Origin: Fodinibius sp041642155
Lineage (GTDB): Bacteria; Bacteroidota; Rhodothermia; Balneolales; Balneolaceae
Direction: 5' to 3'
Assembly: GCF_041642155.1 (NCBI RefSeq)
Contig: NZ_JBEPWZ010000121.1
Coordinates: forward strand, 1 to 8,315
DNA: 8,315 nt
Positions 1 through 5,871 of this stretch are shown piece after piece (the stretch's first letter is position 1; each line of letters starts with the position of its first letter). The position numbers and the translations under genes were made by a program. The notes under the pieces were generated by a model. It did not search any database and had not been told where the DNA came from. It saw only the letters and a list, made by a program, of their open reading frames with translations.

Positions 1-326
1 TACCGCATGATAAAAAAGTAGTGCATGGCTTTTATTGATGGTATAACAGGATATAAAACTTTTTTATAGGATATCACCCGCCATTGAACATCTATTAGAA
101 ATATATCATCGATCCGGCCGGCACCCATGAATCACCATCTCATACTCTGTGCAGGATATTTATTTTAAATATGTGATCCCCGATTGTGCAAATAAAATCG
201 CGCCTGTGCCAAAAGACTCTATTTGAATCTTACAAATTCATTGGTCAACCGACATGCCATTCGTTATCAAATTTTGTTATTTTCGGATTGAGCAATGAAG
301 ACTCATGCCTACAAACGACACAGCCA
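1..326. other. 5' intergenic region without a convincing gene
   Basis: No protein-like frame is supported here. An AT-rich dyad with 7-bp arms (TATAAAA, CTT, TTTTATA) sits at 52-68, flanked by a direct AGGATAT repeat (48-54 and 68-74). A frame on the - strand stays open from an ATG at 128 to the window edge (42 codons), but its translation resembles no family I know. A sequence similar to the Bacteroidota -7 box (TAnnTTTG, 7 of 8) is at 218-225, just before the possible operator at 238-252. It has no well-placed upstream -33 element, so it is only a weak promoter candidate for the gene at 327. Confidence 0.5.
238..252. promoter_or_regulatory. Possible GntR-type operator, copy 1 of a 15-bp repeat
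   Basis: The 15 bases TCATTGGTCAACCGA occur here and, identically and on the same strand, at 7839-7853. The core is an imperfect dyad (ATTGGT, CA, ACCGAT; 10 of 14 positions symmetric) resembling operators of FadR/PdhR-like GntR regulators, which are built on TGGT...ACCA half-sites. It lies 74-88 bases before the ATG of the serine racemase-type gene. The GntR assignment is inference from motif shape; the repeat itself is seen directly. Confidence 0.4.
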
Positions 327-1325
327 ATGAATAAGAAACGCAAACGATCGGTCTCATCCGTGCCTATACCGTCCTTTACAGACATCCAGCATGCTTACCA
401 AAAGATCAGTCCCCATATTCATCACACGCCGGTTTTAAGCAGCCAAAAAGTAAATGATCGGGCCGGGGGTGCCATTTTTTTCAAGTGCGAAAATTTCCAG
501 AAAGCCGGCGCCTTCAAATACCGGGGAGCCACCCATGCCGTCACAGAACTATGTAGCAGCGGTACTCCCCAAGGCGTGGCGACACATTCGTCCGGTAATC
601 ATGCCCAGGCGGTTGCACTGGCTGCCAGCGTCAGGAATATCCCCGCTCATATTGTGATGCCCGGGAATGCCCCCAGGGTGAAAGTAAATGCGGTTCGGGA
701 GTACGGGGCCGATATTACTTTTTGCGAAGCTACGCAGGATGCCCGGGAAAAAACCCTTGAAGAGGTGATTCAGCAGACGGGAGCCCTCTTTATCCATCCC
801 TACGACAATCCCCATATTATTACGGGGCAGGGCACTGCGGCGCTGGAACTGCTGCAGGAGCAGCCGGACCTGGATATGATGCTGGTTCCGATTGGGGGCG
901 GGGGACTCATAAGCGGTTGTGCTATTGCCACATCAGCGTTGTCCCCGGGGACTAAAATGATAGGTGTCGAGCCCAAAGTAGCCAACGATGCCTGCCTTTC
1001 TTTCAACACCGGTACGCTGCATCCGGTACAGAGCACCGATACCGTGGCAGACGGATTGCGAACTTCGCTTAGCGAACTGACCTTCAGCTGTATACAACAA
1101 CATGTGAATGAAATCCTAACCGTTAATGAACAGGAGATTATCAATGCAATGCGCTTTATATGGGAACGGATGAAAATTATCATCGAACCCTCTTCGGCCG
1201 TACCGGTGGCTGCTGCTTTTAACCGGATCGATACGGAACAAAAGAAAGTGGGAATCATCATTAGCGGCGGTAATATGGATCTCGATCATTTACCATGGAA
1301 TGACAATACGAATGGTACGGGCTGA
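327..1325 (+). CDS. Serine racemase / threonine (serine) dehydratase-type PLP enzyme
   Basis: This is a cytoplasmic fold-type II PLP enzyme of 332 residues, the usual length for serine racemase and short threonine dehydratases without an ACT domain. Visible hallmarks are the Schiff-base lysine K64 in GAFKYRG, the HSSGNHAQAV loop (87-96) that contacts the PLP carboxylate and carries the serine used in racemisation, the GGGG phosphate loop (190-193), and ISGGN near the C-terminus (312-316). E215, A219 and D221 match the divalent-cation site of eukaryotic serine racemase (E210/A214/D216 in human). It probably racemises L-/D-serine and eliminates serine or threonine to 2-oxoacids plus ammonia. 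ATG 327 is preferred over an upstream in-frame GTG at 186 because the extra 47 residues are not family-like and would cover the possible operator. No Shine-Dalgarno is visible. A D-amino-acid oxidase follows on the same strand 209 bases on. Racemase versus pure dehydratase cannot be settled from sequence. Confidence 0.9.
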   Translation: MNKKRKRSVSSVPIPSFTDIQHAYQKISPHIHHTPVLSSQKVNDRAGGAIFFKCENFQKAGAFKYRGATHAVTELCSSGTPQGVATHSSGNHAQAVALAASVRNIPAHIVMPGNAPRVKVNAVREYGADITFCEATQDAREKTLEEVIQQTGALFIHPYDNPHIITGQGTAALELLQEQPDLDMMLVPIGGGGLISGCAIATSALSPGTKMIGVEPKVANDACLSFNTGTLHPVQSTDTVADGLRTSLSELTFSCIQQHVNEILTVNEQEIINAMRFIWERMKIIIEPSSAVPVAAAFNRIDTEQKKVGIIISGGNMDLDHLPWNDNTNGTG

Positions 1326-1340
1326 GATAAAAACCACTAT

Positions 1341-1399
1341 CTCGTCAGGCGAGGACTTTGAAAAACGGAGGGTTGGTTCAAAACCAAACCCTGGACGAG
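1341..1399. repeat. Nested inverted repeats in the racemase-oxidase gap
   Basis: A perfect dyad with 6-bp arms, TTGGTT (1373-1378), CAA, AACCAA (1382-1387), extends to about 9-10 bp with one bulge (1370-1391). It is enclosed by CTCGTC (1341-1346) pairing with GACGAG (1394-1399). CTCG/CGAG (1341-1344, 1350-1353) could form an alternative small hairpin. There is no T-tract, so a standard intrinsic terminator is unlikely. An operator for the oxidase gene or an mRNA structure are alternatives. Confidence 0.5.
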
Positions 1400-1451
1400 G
1401 TTAGAGCCGCAGTGGATAGGTAAACAATTGGTGGAATCCTGAAATCGCGCA

Positions 1452-1484
1452 CATGGAGCAAGCATGGAGCAAGCATGGAGCAAG
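1452..1484. repeat. Three perfect tandem copies of an 11-bp unit
   Basis: The unit CATGGAGCAAG occurs three times head to tail at 1452-1462, 1463-1473 and 1474-1484, without a mismatch, in the 209-base gap before the oxidase start. The 11-bp period is not a multiple of three and no convincing gene covers it, so it is a non-coding minisatellite. It ends 50 bases before the oxidase ATG. Confidence 0.85.
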
Positions 1485-1534
1485 GGGCAAAACAATGATC
1501 TTACAGTTTTCTGCATATGTAAATTTTCTCCAGT

Positions 1535-2704
1535 ATGAATGTTGAAAAAATCATTGTCATCGGCAGTGGGATATCGGGACTGACGACCGCGCTCACGCTG
1601 CAGCTCCTGGGTTATGAAACGGTGATCTATACGGATAAAGAAGCCGACCAAATTTCAAATAAAAATGCTCATGCTGAATTTGCCAGTCTGTTTCCGTCCG
1701 CTTCGGTCATTCCCCATTCCCTGTATTCGGGCCAGCTGAAAGAGCTTTTCCGTACCTCGCAATCTTTTTTCTACGAACTCCGCAATCAGTCCTTTTCAGG
1801 GCTGAGGATCCATCGGCACTTTGAAATTTTTGAGCTTGAGCAGGACGAGCCTCGATACAGCAACTGGATGGTGAACTTCCGTCCCATAACAGAGCTCTCA
1901 CCGCAGGTGATACCACGCCGATCCTGCTCGCAAAATCTATACGGCTGGACCTTTAACTGTATTTTTGCCGACTGGCCCCGGTATTTTCCCGCATTGACCG
2001 CATGCTATAAACAATCGGGGGGGAACATTACCCGGCGTAAAGTGAAAACCGAAGACCTCCCCGCCCTTCCGGCGGACACTATCGTCAACTGCAGCGGGAC
2101 GGGCAGCCGGGAACTGTTCGATGACCCGCTGGATGAGCAGCTTGTCATGCAGGGACATTTACTGCACAAGCCGGAAGCCCCGCTGATCACCAACTCCAGT
2201 GACGAAATTATTTCCTACAACTATACGCCGAAAGCCTCTGCCTATTCCAGTTCTTCCGGGGAAGCCTGTGATGTCTATTGCTACCCTCGCAGGGACGGCT
2301 GGGTGTTGGGCGGAAGCCGCGAAACCGGCTACCTGAGCAGTCCTAATACCATGGAATGCTCCAAAAAACATGCAGAAAGTTACCAGATTGGCGGCCTCAC
2401 CATACCCACAGCCATTTTGGACATAAACAAGGATATTCTACAAACCACCTTTGGTCATTCCCTCAGTCCATCCGACAAGCTACACCCGTTAATCGGTTAT
2501 CGTTATCTACGCAGTAAAGAGGACGGTTTACGTCTTGATCATGAAACAATGTACGGTAAAACGGTCTATCATAACTATGGTCACGGTGGAGCGGGCGTTA
2601 CACTCTCATGGGGATGCGCATTGGCTCTGGCAAGCCGTATTACCTCTAAAAATAAGCCTCAGCTGCAAAAGCTTCTGTTAAAAGAATTCGAACATATCAC
2701 GTAA
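1535..2704 (+). CDS. FAD-dependent D-amino-acid oxidase (DAO family)
   Basis: A 389-residue flavoenzyme expected to oxidise D-amino acids to 2-oxoacids with release of ammonia and H2O2. The N-terminus (3-34) is a Rossmann beta-alpha-beta with G10-S-G12-I-S-G15 for the FAD ADP moiety. Mid-protein VNCSGTGSREL (184-194) matches the second dinucleotide-binding signature. VYCYPRRDGWVLGG (247-260) corresponds to the substrate-lid and strand region. GYRYLR (321-326) supplies the arginine expected to bind the substrate carboxylate (R323, like R283 of pig DAO). HNYGHGGAGVTLSWGCA (346-362) is the DAO C-terminal signature, nearly word for word. No signal peptide or peroxisomal-type tail is seen. It is slightly longer than eukaryotic DAO (about 345). 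The tyrosine equivalent to pig Y224 does not seem conserved, so substrate range may differ. The ATG lacks a Shine-Dalgarno. Its upstream neighbour is the serine racemase-type enzyme. D-aspartate oxidase activity is an alternative within the family. Confidence 0.9.
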   Translation: MNVEKIIVIGSGISGLTTALTLQLLGYETVIYTDKEADQISNKNAHAEFASLFPSASVIPHSLYSGQLKELFRTSQSFFYELRNQSFSGLRIHRHFEIFELEQDEPRYSNWMVNFRPITELSPQVIPRRSCSQNLYGWTFNCIFADWPRYFPALTACYKQSGGNITRRKVKTEDLPALPADTIVNCSGTGSRELFDDPLDEQLVMQGHLLHKPEAPLITNSSDEIISYNYTPKASAYSSSSGEACDVYCYPRRDGWVLGGSRETGYLSSPNTMECSKKHAESYQIGGLTIPTAILDINKDILQTTFGHSLSPSDKLHPLIGYRYLRSKEDGLRLDHETMYGKTVYHNYGHGGAGVTLSWGCALALASRITSKNKPQLQKLLLKEFEHIT

Positions 2705-2733
2705 GTTATTCTCCTACAGTCGGGGCATACGAT

Positions 2734-2746
2734 ATTCTTAAAGAAT
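2734..2746. promoter_or_regulatory. 13-bp palindrome just before the permease-like gene
   Basis: ATTCTT (2734-2739), A, AAGAAT (2741-2746) is a perfect palindrome ending 7 bases before the ATG at 2754, within a 49-base gap. It could be an operator or a small structure hiding the start; nothing identifies a binding protein. Confidence 0.3.
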
Positions 2747-2753
2747 CATACTC

Positions 2754-3842
2754 ATGGAAAACTACCCTATTGCACTTCGCTACCTCATACGACTCCTCTT
2801 GTTATTTGCTATCATAGTCGCATTACTGGTTGCCCGCCAGCTGTTAGTTCCGCTCTTTCTGTCTGTTTTATTTGCCTACCTCTTATTTCCCACCGCCCTA
2901 AAAATGGAGCGATGGAATGTGCCCAGGATTGCCACAAATCTCATCCTGATTATTGGCTCATTCGCTTTGTTAACGGGTATTATATATGGAATTATCCTGT
3001 TGGTGATCACCTTTTCAGAAGATTTGCCCGAAATAAAAGAACAGATCGATACGAATATCACTCGGCTGCGCTGGGCACTGGGGCGTACCTTCGGGGTTAC
3101 GGCCGAGCAGCTGGACTCTATCATTGAAAGTATCCGTGGATCCGGAGAATATATATCTGAATTCTTCACGGGTACGGCTAATACCATTTTAACGATCGGA
3201 CTTCTTCCGGTTTACACCTTTCTGCTTTTGTTTTACCGTGATAAATTTCGAACATTTGTCTCCATGCTGATCCCGGAGCAACAAGAGGAAGTAGCCCAGA
3301 ATATCATTGATCAGGCAGCGAAAATCGTACCTAAATATCTAAAAGGCCTGTTCGTTGTTTGTTTTATTTTGGTAGGGCTGAACAGCCTTGGGTTTTACCT
3401 GATAGGGGTACAATATGCCCTTTTAGTAGGCTTTATAGCCGCGGTATTTAACCTGATTCCCTACCTTGGTACGGTCATTGGCTATTTGGTTGCTTTTCTT
3501 TTCGTATTAACGACTCAATCGCCGGGTCTTGCGCTGGGGGTCCTTGCCCAGTTTTTTGTGGTACAATTTATCGAGAATAATGTTCTCACGCCCAATATTA
3601 CCGGATCGTATGTGCAAATAAATCCATTGGTAACCATTCTCTCGCTCATTGCCGGCGGAATGATCTGGGGACTGCCGGGTATGTTTATGGTGATACCCTA
3701 TCTGGCTATGTTGAAAATTGTTTGTGAGAATATCGATAGTTTAAAACCCGTCGGTTATCTGCTGGGAACAAAAGGAACCGAAAAATTCACACCTGATTTT
3801 AGTTCATTCAAGAGAATCTTCGGGTGGGCAGATAGCAAATAA
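2754..3842 (+). CDS. AI-2E family (PerM/YdgG, UPF0118) membrane transporter
   Basis: A 362-residue inner-membrane protein of the AI-2E exporter family, whose members include TqsA, PerM and Na+/H+ antiporter-like proteins. Hydrophobic segments lie roughly at 10-27, 30-47, 61-87, 144-161, 195-217, 221-250, 258-275 and 288-323, which is the usual eight-helix layout with a soluble loop at about 88-143 and 162-194. Family signatures are FNLIPYLGTVIGYL (232-245), then QFIENNVLTPNITG (271-284), then NPLVTILSLIAGGMIWGLPGMFMVIP (290-315). The length is normal. It starts 49 bases after the oxidase on the same strand, so co-transcription is possible. The substrate cannot be told from sequence, and members are often misnamed as AI-2 exporters. 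The C-terminal 40 residues are hydrophilic. Confidence 0.9.
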   Translation: MENYPIALRYLIRLLLLFAIIVALLVARQLLVPLFLSVLFAYLLFPTALKMERWNVPRIATNLILIIGSFALLTGIIYGIILLVITFSEDLPEIKEQIDTNITRLRWALGRTFGVTAEQLDSIIESIRGSGEYISEFFTGTANTILTIGLLPVYTFLLLFYRDKFRTFVSMLIPEQQEEVAQNIIDQAAKIVPKYLKGLFVVCFILVGLNSLGFYLIGVQYALLVGFIAAVFNLIPYLGTVIGYLVAFLFVLTTQSPGLALGVLAQFFVVQFIENNVLTPNITGSYVQINPLVTILSLIAGGMIWGLPGMFMVIPYLAMLKIVCENIDSLKPVGYLLGTKGTEKFTPDFSSFKRIFGWADSK

Positions 3843-3921
3843 GCAAAGTGGTCGATTACTCTTTTTAATAGGAAAGTAAGGACAGAGCCTGAAGGCACCC
3901 GTAAGGATATTAATTCGCATG

Positions 3922-3939
3922 ACAGCCTTGAGAGGCTGT
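3922..3939. terminator. Hairpin between convergent genes, possible transcript end
   Basis: ACAGCCT (3922-3928), loop TGAG, AGGCTGT (3933-3939) form a perfect 7-bp stem between the stop of the + strand permease-like gene (3842) and the stop of the - strand RHH gene (3961). Position suggests a shared 3'-end structure. No T-tract follows on either strand, so it is not a canonical intrinsic terminator. Confidence 0.4.
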
Positions 3940-3960
3940 GTGTCAATGGTTTACCTCTCA

Positions 3961-4296
3961 TTACCTGAATTTTTCCTCCGCACACCTCGGGCAGTCGAGC
4001 CAGCTTTCGGCAGGTATGCTGGAAAGCGCAGCGGGGCTGCTGCCCCTTTCAAAAACCGGGCGATAGAGTACTTCCCCCTTTTCATGCGATTCGCCACAGG
4101 TGTGACAACTGATATCGTCGTCCAGCTCTTTGGGTGTATAGCCGGCAATCACCCAGCCTTCGTGCCCGGCATGGACGGCCAGGCTTTCCAGGGCCGCGCG
4201 GACCGTCTGAGATTTATTGCCGCTGTAATATTTTTCGGAAAGTTCCCCCAGCAGCTCAACCGTTTCGTTATCCAAAGTAAAATTAAGGCGTTTCAT
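3961..4296 (-). CDS. Small ribbon-helix-helix protein with a C-terminal zinc-ribbon-like CxxC pair
   Basis: A 111-residue protein in two parts. Residues 3-42 (beta strand RLNFTLDN, then helices with NKSQTVRAALESL) look like a CopG/NikR-type ribbon-helix-helix DNA-binding domain. Residues about 62-107 carry C64-H-T-C67 and C102-P-R-C105, with H65 and H71 nearby, a spacing suited to one structural or sensory metal ion. It is the last gene of a same-strand group behind a ZIP-family metal transporter (54-base gap) and a MerC-like protein, which makes a metal-responsive repressor or autoregulator an attractive inference. I recognise no named family for the full architecture. NikR is the closest concept but has a different metal-binding domain (ACT-like). 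The ATG has no clear Shine-Dalgarno. An alternative is an antitoxin-like RHH protein, but no toxin gene is adjacent. Confidence 0.75.
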   Translation of the reverse strand: MKRLNFTLDNETVELLGELSEKYYSGNKSQTVRAALESLAVHAGHEGWVIAGYTPKELDDDISCHTCGESHEKGEVLYRPVFERGSSPAALSSIPAESWLDCPRCAEEKFR

Positions 4297-4327
4297 AGAG
4301 GTAAAGTTTTTTAATGAGAAATCCGGG

Positions 4328-4338
4328 TTGATCCCTAA
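4328..4338. repeat. 11-bp element upstream of the RHH gene, copy 1
   Basis: TTGATCCCTAA on the + strand (TTAGGGATCAA in the direction of the genes) lies 32-42 bases before the RHH start and is identical to 5291-5301 upstream of the ZIP gene. A chance 11-base match between two short intergenic regions is uncommon. It could be a promoter element or protein-binding site. Confidence 0.4.
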
Positions 4339-4350
4339 ACAGAAGATATA

Positions 4351-5220
4351 TTAATAGGCGGCATACCAAGCCAAAAAGACTGCAAGTCCACCTATAAACG
4401 TATATAGAACCGCCCGGCGGCGGTATTGGTCCAGTTTATGGTGCGCATCATGCTCCAGGTCTGTTTCCTGATGGATCTTCCCTCCCACTTCGCATTCAGG
4501 GAGAAAGTCGATAGCCACATGGAAAAAAACCCCGGTCGCAAATCCGAAAATAAGCGCATTTACAACAACATTTTCGGGGATATTTAACAGGCTAACCGGC
4601 AGTGCCGTTAGTCCGATAGCGGAAGCCGGAAGTAATATTAAAATGGCCGATTTTCCCTGTATAGTGAGTCTCCGGGATGCGGCGTAACCGGCGGGACCCT
4701 TATGAGAAACAATGGCTATACCCAGCAGCACTCCAAGTTCCGGCATAGCAGCATAAACCGTCCCGATAATCAATCCTGCTGACAGGGCATGCGAGGTCAG
4801 TTCCAGGACAACGGGATCGATTGATGTCGACGTATGGGTCAGGCCATGATTGAGGGTATGAATAGCAAAGCCGGCTATAATACCGGCTGCAATCCCCAGC
4901 CCGCCATAAACAGGATGATGATTAATGGCCGAGGGGACCAGGAAAATAGCGGCGCTGGTAATCATTGCACCGCTTGCCAGTCCATAGCCGGCGATAAGGT
5001 GATTCAGTTTACGCTGTCCTGCAGCTTTAATTCCCAATGGTATGGCCAGGGCCATAGAGGCAAAAGCGATCCAGGAAATCCCGATAATTTTCCAATTCGA
5101 TTGGAGTATGGCCAAAACAGTAAGTATGCAGAACAGAAAAAAACTGCTAAAAACAATTGATTTATCAGACATCATTCTATTATTGGAAGAGGACTTTACA
5201 AAACCGGTCTTTTGCCCCAT
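4351..5220 (-). CDS. ZIP-family divalent metal transporter
   Basis: A 289-residue membrane protein with about eight hydrophobic segments, including roughly 21-40, 47-66, 76-97, 105-121, 143-160, 163-171, 193-212, 219-238 and 270-288. The ZIP core is visible in helices four and five: H144-A-L-S-A-G149 and H173-K-G-P-A-G178, matching the HNxxDG and HExxxG metal-binding motifs in reduced form, with H234 and D238 in the next amphipathic helix. A histidine/acid-rich loop (EHDAHH, 256-261) precedes the last helix, as is common in ZIP proteins. Expected role is zinc, iron or manganese movement into the cytosol; the altered motifs make selectivity uncertain. ATG 5220 gives the longest form. ATG 5175 or 5172 (residues 16 and 17) are equally plausible and would remove a hydrophilic leader; no Shine-Dalgarno decides. 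It sits between the MerC-like gene (122 bases upstream) and the RHH/zinc-ribbon gene. Confidence 0.85.
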   Translation of the reverse strand: MGQKTGFVKSSSNNRMMSDKSIVFSSFFLFCILTVLAILQSNWKIIGISWIAFASMALAIPLGIKAAGQRKLNHLIAGYGLASGAMITSAAIFLVPSAINHHPVYGGLGIAAGIIAGFAIHTLNHGLTHTSTSIDPVVLELTSHALSAGLIIGTVYAAMPELGVLLGIAIVSHKGPAGYAASRRLTIQGKSAILILLPASAIGLTALPVSLLNIPENVVVNALIFGFATGVFFHVAIDFLPECEVGGKIHQETDLEHDAHHKLDQYRRRAVLYTFIGGLAVFLAWYAAY

Positions 5221-5250
5221 GTCGGCGTTATCCGTTGTTTTAAATTTTAC

Positions 5251-5317
5251 ATATAAGCTATATGCTGCGGTTTTTGAATACGCTCAGGCTTTGATCCCTA
5301 ACAAAATCACTGATTTT
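5251..5317. promoter_or_regulatory. Two palindromes in the merC-ZIP gap
   Basis: AAAATCA (5303-5309), C, TGATTTT (5311-5317) is a perfect 15-bp palindrome, and ATATA (5251-5255), AGC, TATAT (5259-5263) is a 13-bp one. The first directly abuts the 11-bp repeat at 5291-5301. With a one-base centre the first is a poor hairpin and better read as a protein-binding site. Together they suggest that the ZIP gene has its own promoter region, although no -35/-10 pair is convincing. Confidence 0.35.
5291..5301. repeat. 11-bp element upstream of the ZIP gene, copy 2
   Basis: Identical to 4328-4338 (TTAGGGATCAA in gene direction). It is 71-81 bases before ATG 5220 and one base from the 15-bp palindrome at 5303-5317. 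See copy 1. Confidence 0.4.
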
Positions 5318-5342
5318 TCAAAACCAACTGGAAATAATTTAA

Positions 5343-5732
5343 TCAGAACTCTTCAGCTACCGAACAAGCTCTTGCGGAGTGACTTCTATAATTCATCCAG
5401 TGTCCCGCTATAAGCAAAATACTTCCCAGCAGCGTAACCCATGTTTCTCCTTTCTGGCTCATCCAATCATGCAATCCCCATGTTATAATAAGTATAGTTA
5501 ATCCTGATAATAGCAAGGCAGCAAAAGGGTTATATTTGTTACTATATCTAATTGAAAAATAAACAGTAGGGATGATTAAAATAAGTAATACGGGATGCGT
5601 CCACTCATGTATGTGCTCAGCTACCGGGTAAAGCGGTAACAGGGATAGAAAAATAGGCACCAGCAAACAGTGGACGGCACACAGGCCTGACAGGCTCACC
5701 CCCATCCTATCCCAAAAATATTTTGTAAACAA
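5343..5732 (-). CDS. MerC-domain inner-membrane protein
   Basis: A 129-residue protein with four hydrophobic segments (about 11-33, 47-61, 69-87, 99-113), the MerC fold. C18-A-V-H-C22 in the first helix corresponds to the metal-binding cysteine pair of MerC, which carries Hg(II) in mer operons. The tail has GHWMNYRS (110-117) and a further cysteine, C123. No merA, merR or other mercury gene is visible, and chromosomal MerC-like proteins in Bacteroidota-type genomes are often found with metal-homeostasis genes. Next to a ZIP transporter, a general thiophilic-metal or zinc role is as likely as mercury. The start is TTG at 5732: no ATG or GTG lies between it and the upstream in-frame stop, and the family-like segment (FWDRMGVSLSGLCAVHC) begins before the first internal ATG at 5705. 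The clear promoter 26 bases upstream supports this. Confidence 0.8.
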   Translation of the reverse strand: MFTKYFWDRMGVSLSGLCAVHCLLVPIFLSLLPLYPVAEHIHEWTHPVLLILIIPTVYFSIRYSNKYNPFAALLLSGLTILIITWGLHDWMSQKGETWVTLLGSILLIAGHWMNYRSHSARACSVAEEF

Positions 5733-5756
5733 AAGCTTGCTGTTAGTGAATAATTA

Positions 5757-5794
5757 GTGTGTATTATTATACACACCCTGTAAGTAATATACAA
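5757..5794 (-). promoter_or_regulatory. merC-like gene promoter with overlapping palindromic operator
   Basis: Reading the - strand, TTGTAT (5794-5789) and a perfect TATAAT (5771-5766) are separated by 17 bases. The start point would be near 5758, giving a leader of about 26 bases to the TTG at 5732. The -10 box lies inside GTGTGTATAATAATACACAC (5776-5757), with 8-bp perfect arms and 18 of 20 positions symmetric. This geometry is typical of a repressor that blocks the -10 region. It does not match the Fur or Zur consensus well enough to name the regulator. Confidence 0.65.
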
Positions 5795-5799
5795 GCTCA

Positions 5800-5839
5800 A
5801 AATAAAAATCCCCCGGGATTACCAAAATCCTGAGGGATT
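5800..5839 (-). terminator. Intrinsic terminator after the YtxH gene
   Basis: On the - strand, arms 5839-5826 and 5820-5807 pair over 14 bp (12 exact, one further position able to form a wobble) around a 5-base loop, followed by TTTTTATTTT (5808-5799). It begins 33 bases after the YtxH stop and ends just before the -35 box of the merC-like promoter, separating the stress group from the metal group. Confidence 0.8.
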
Positions 5840-5871
5840 AATAGCCTTATGCACCGTGGGCTGACAAAAAA

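Noticed and set aside
3..128. - strand frame open from an ATG at 128 to the left edge (42 codons)
   Set aside because: AT-rich, no recognisable protein features and no ribosome binding site; an open frame of this length is expected by chance.
186..326. 47-residue N-terminal extension of the racemase-type gene from a GTG at 186
   Set aside because: The extra residues do not resemble the family, the ATG at 327 gives the normal length, and the extension would run over the operator-like repeat.
549..1261. Two - strand frames opposite the racemase-type gene
   Set aside because: They are antisense shadows of a clear coding region and their translations look like no protein family.
1337..1651. - strand frame of 104 codons over the racemase-oxidase gap
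   Set aside because: It crosses the tandem repeat and the antisense of the oxidase N-terminus; the translation is low-complexity with no known domain.
3919..4314. + strand frame of 131 codons opposite the RHH gene
   Set aside because: The - strand frame has an RHH pattern and paired CxxC motifs, while this one shows no family features.
4834..5413. + strand frames opposite the ZIP gene and the merC-ZIP gap
   Set aside because: Antisense to a membrane protein with clear ZIP motifs; no independent support.
5343..5732. Naming the MerC-like protein as part of a mercury-resistance operon
   Set aside because: No merA, merR, merT or merP is visible, and the neighbours point to broader metal handling.
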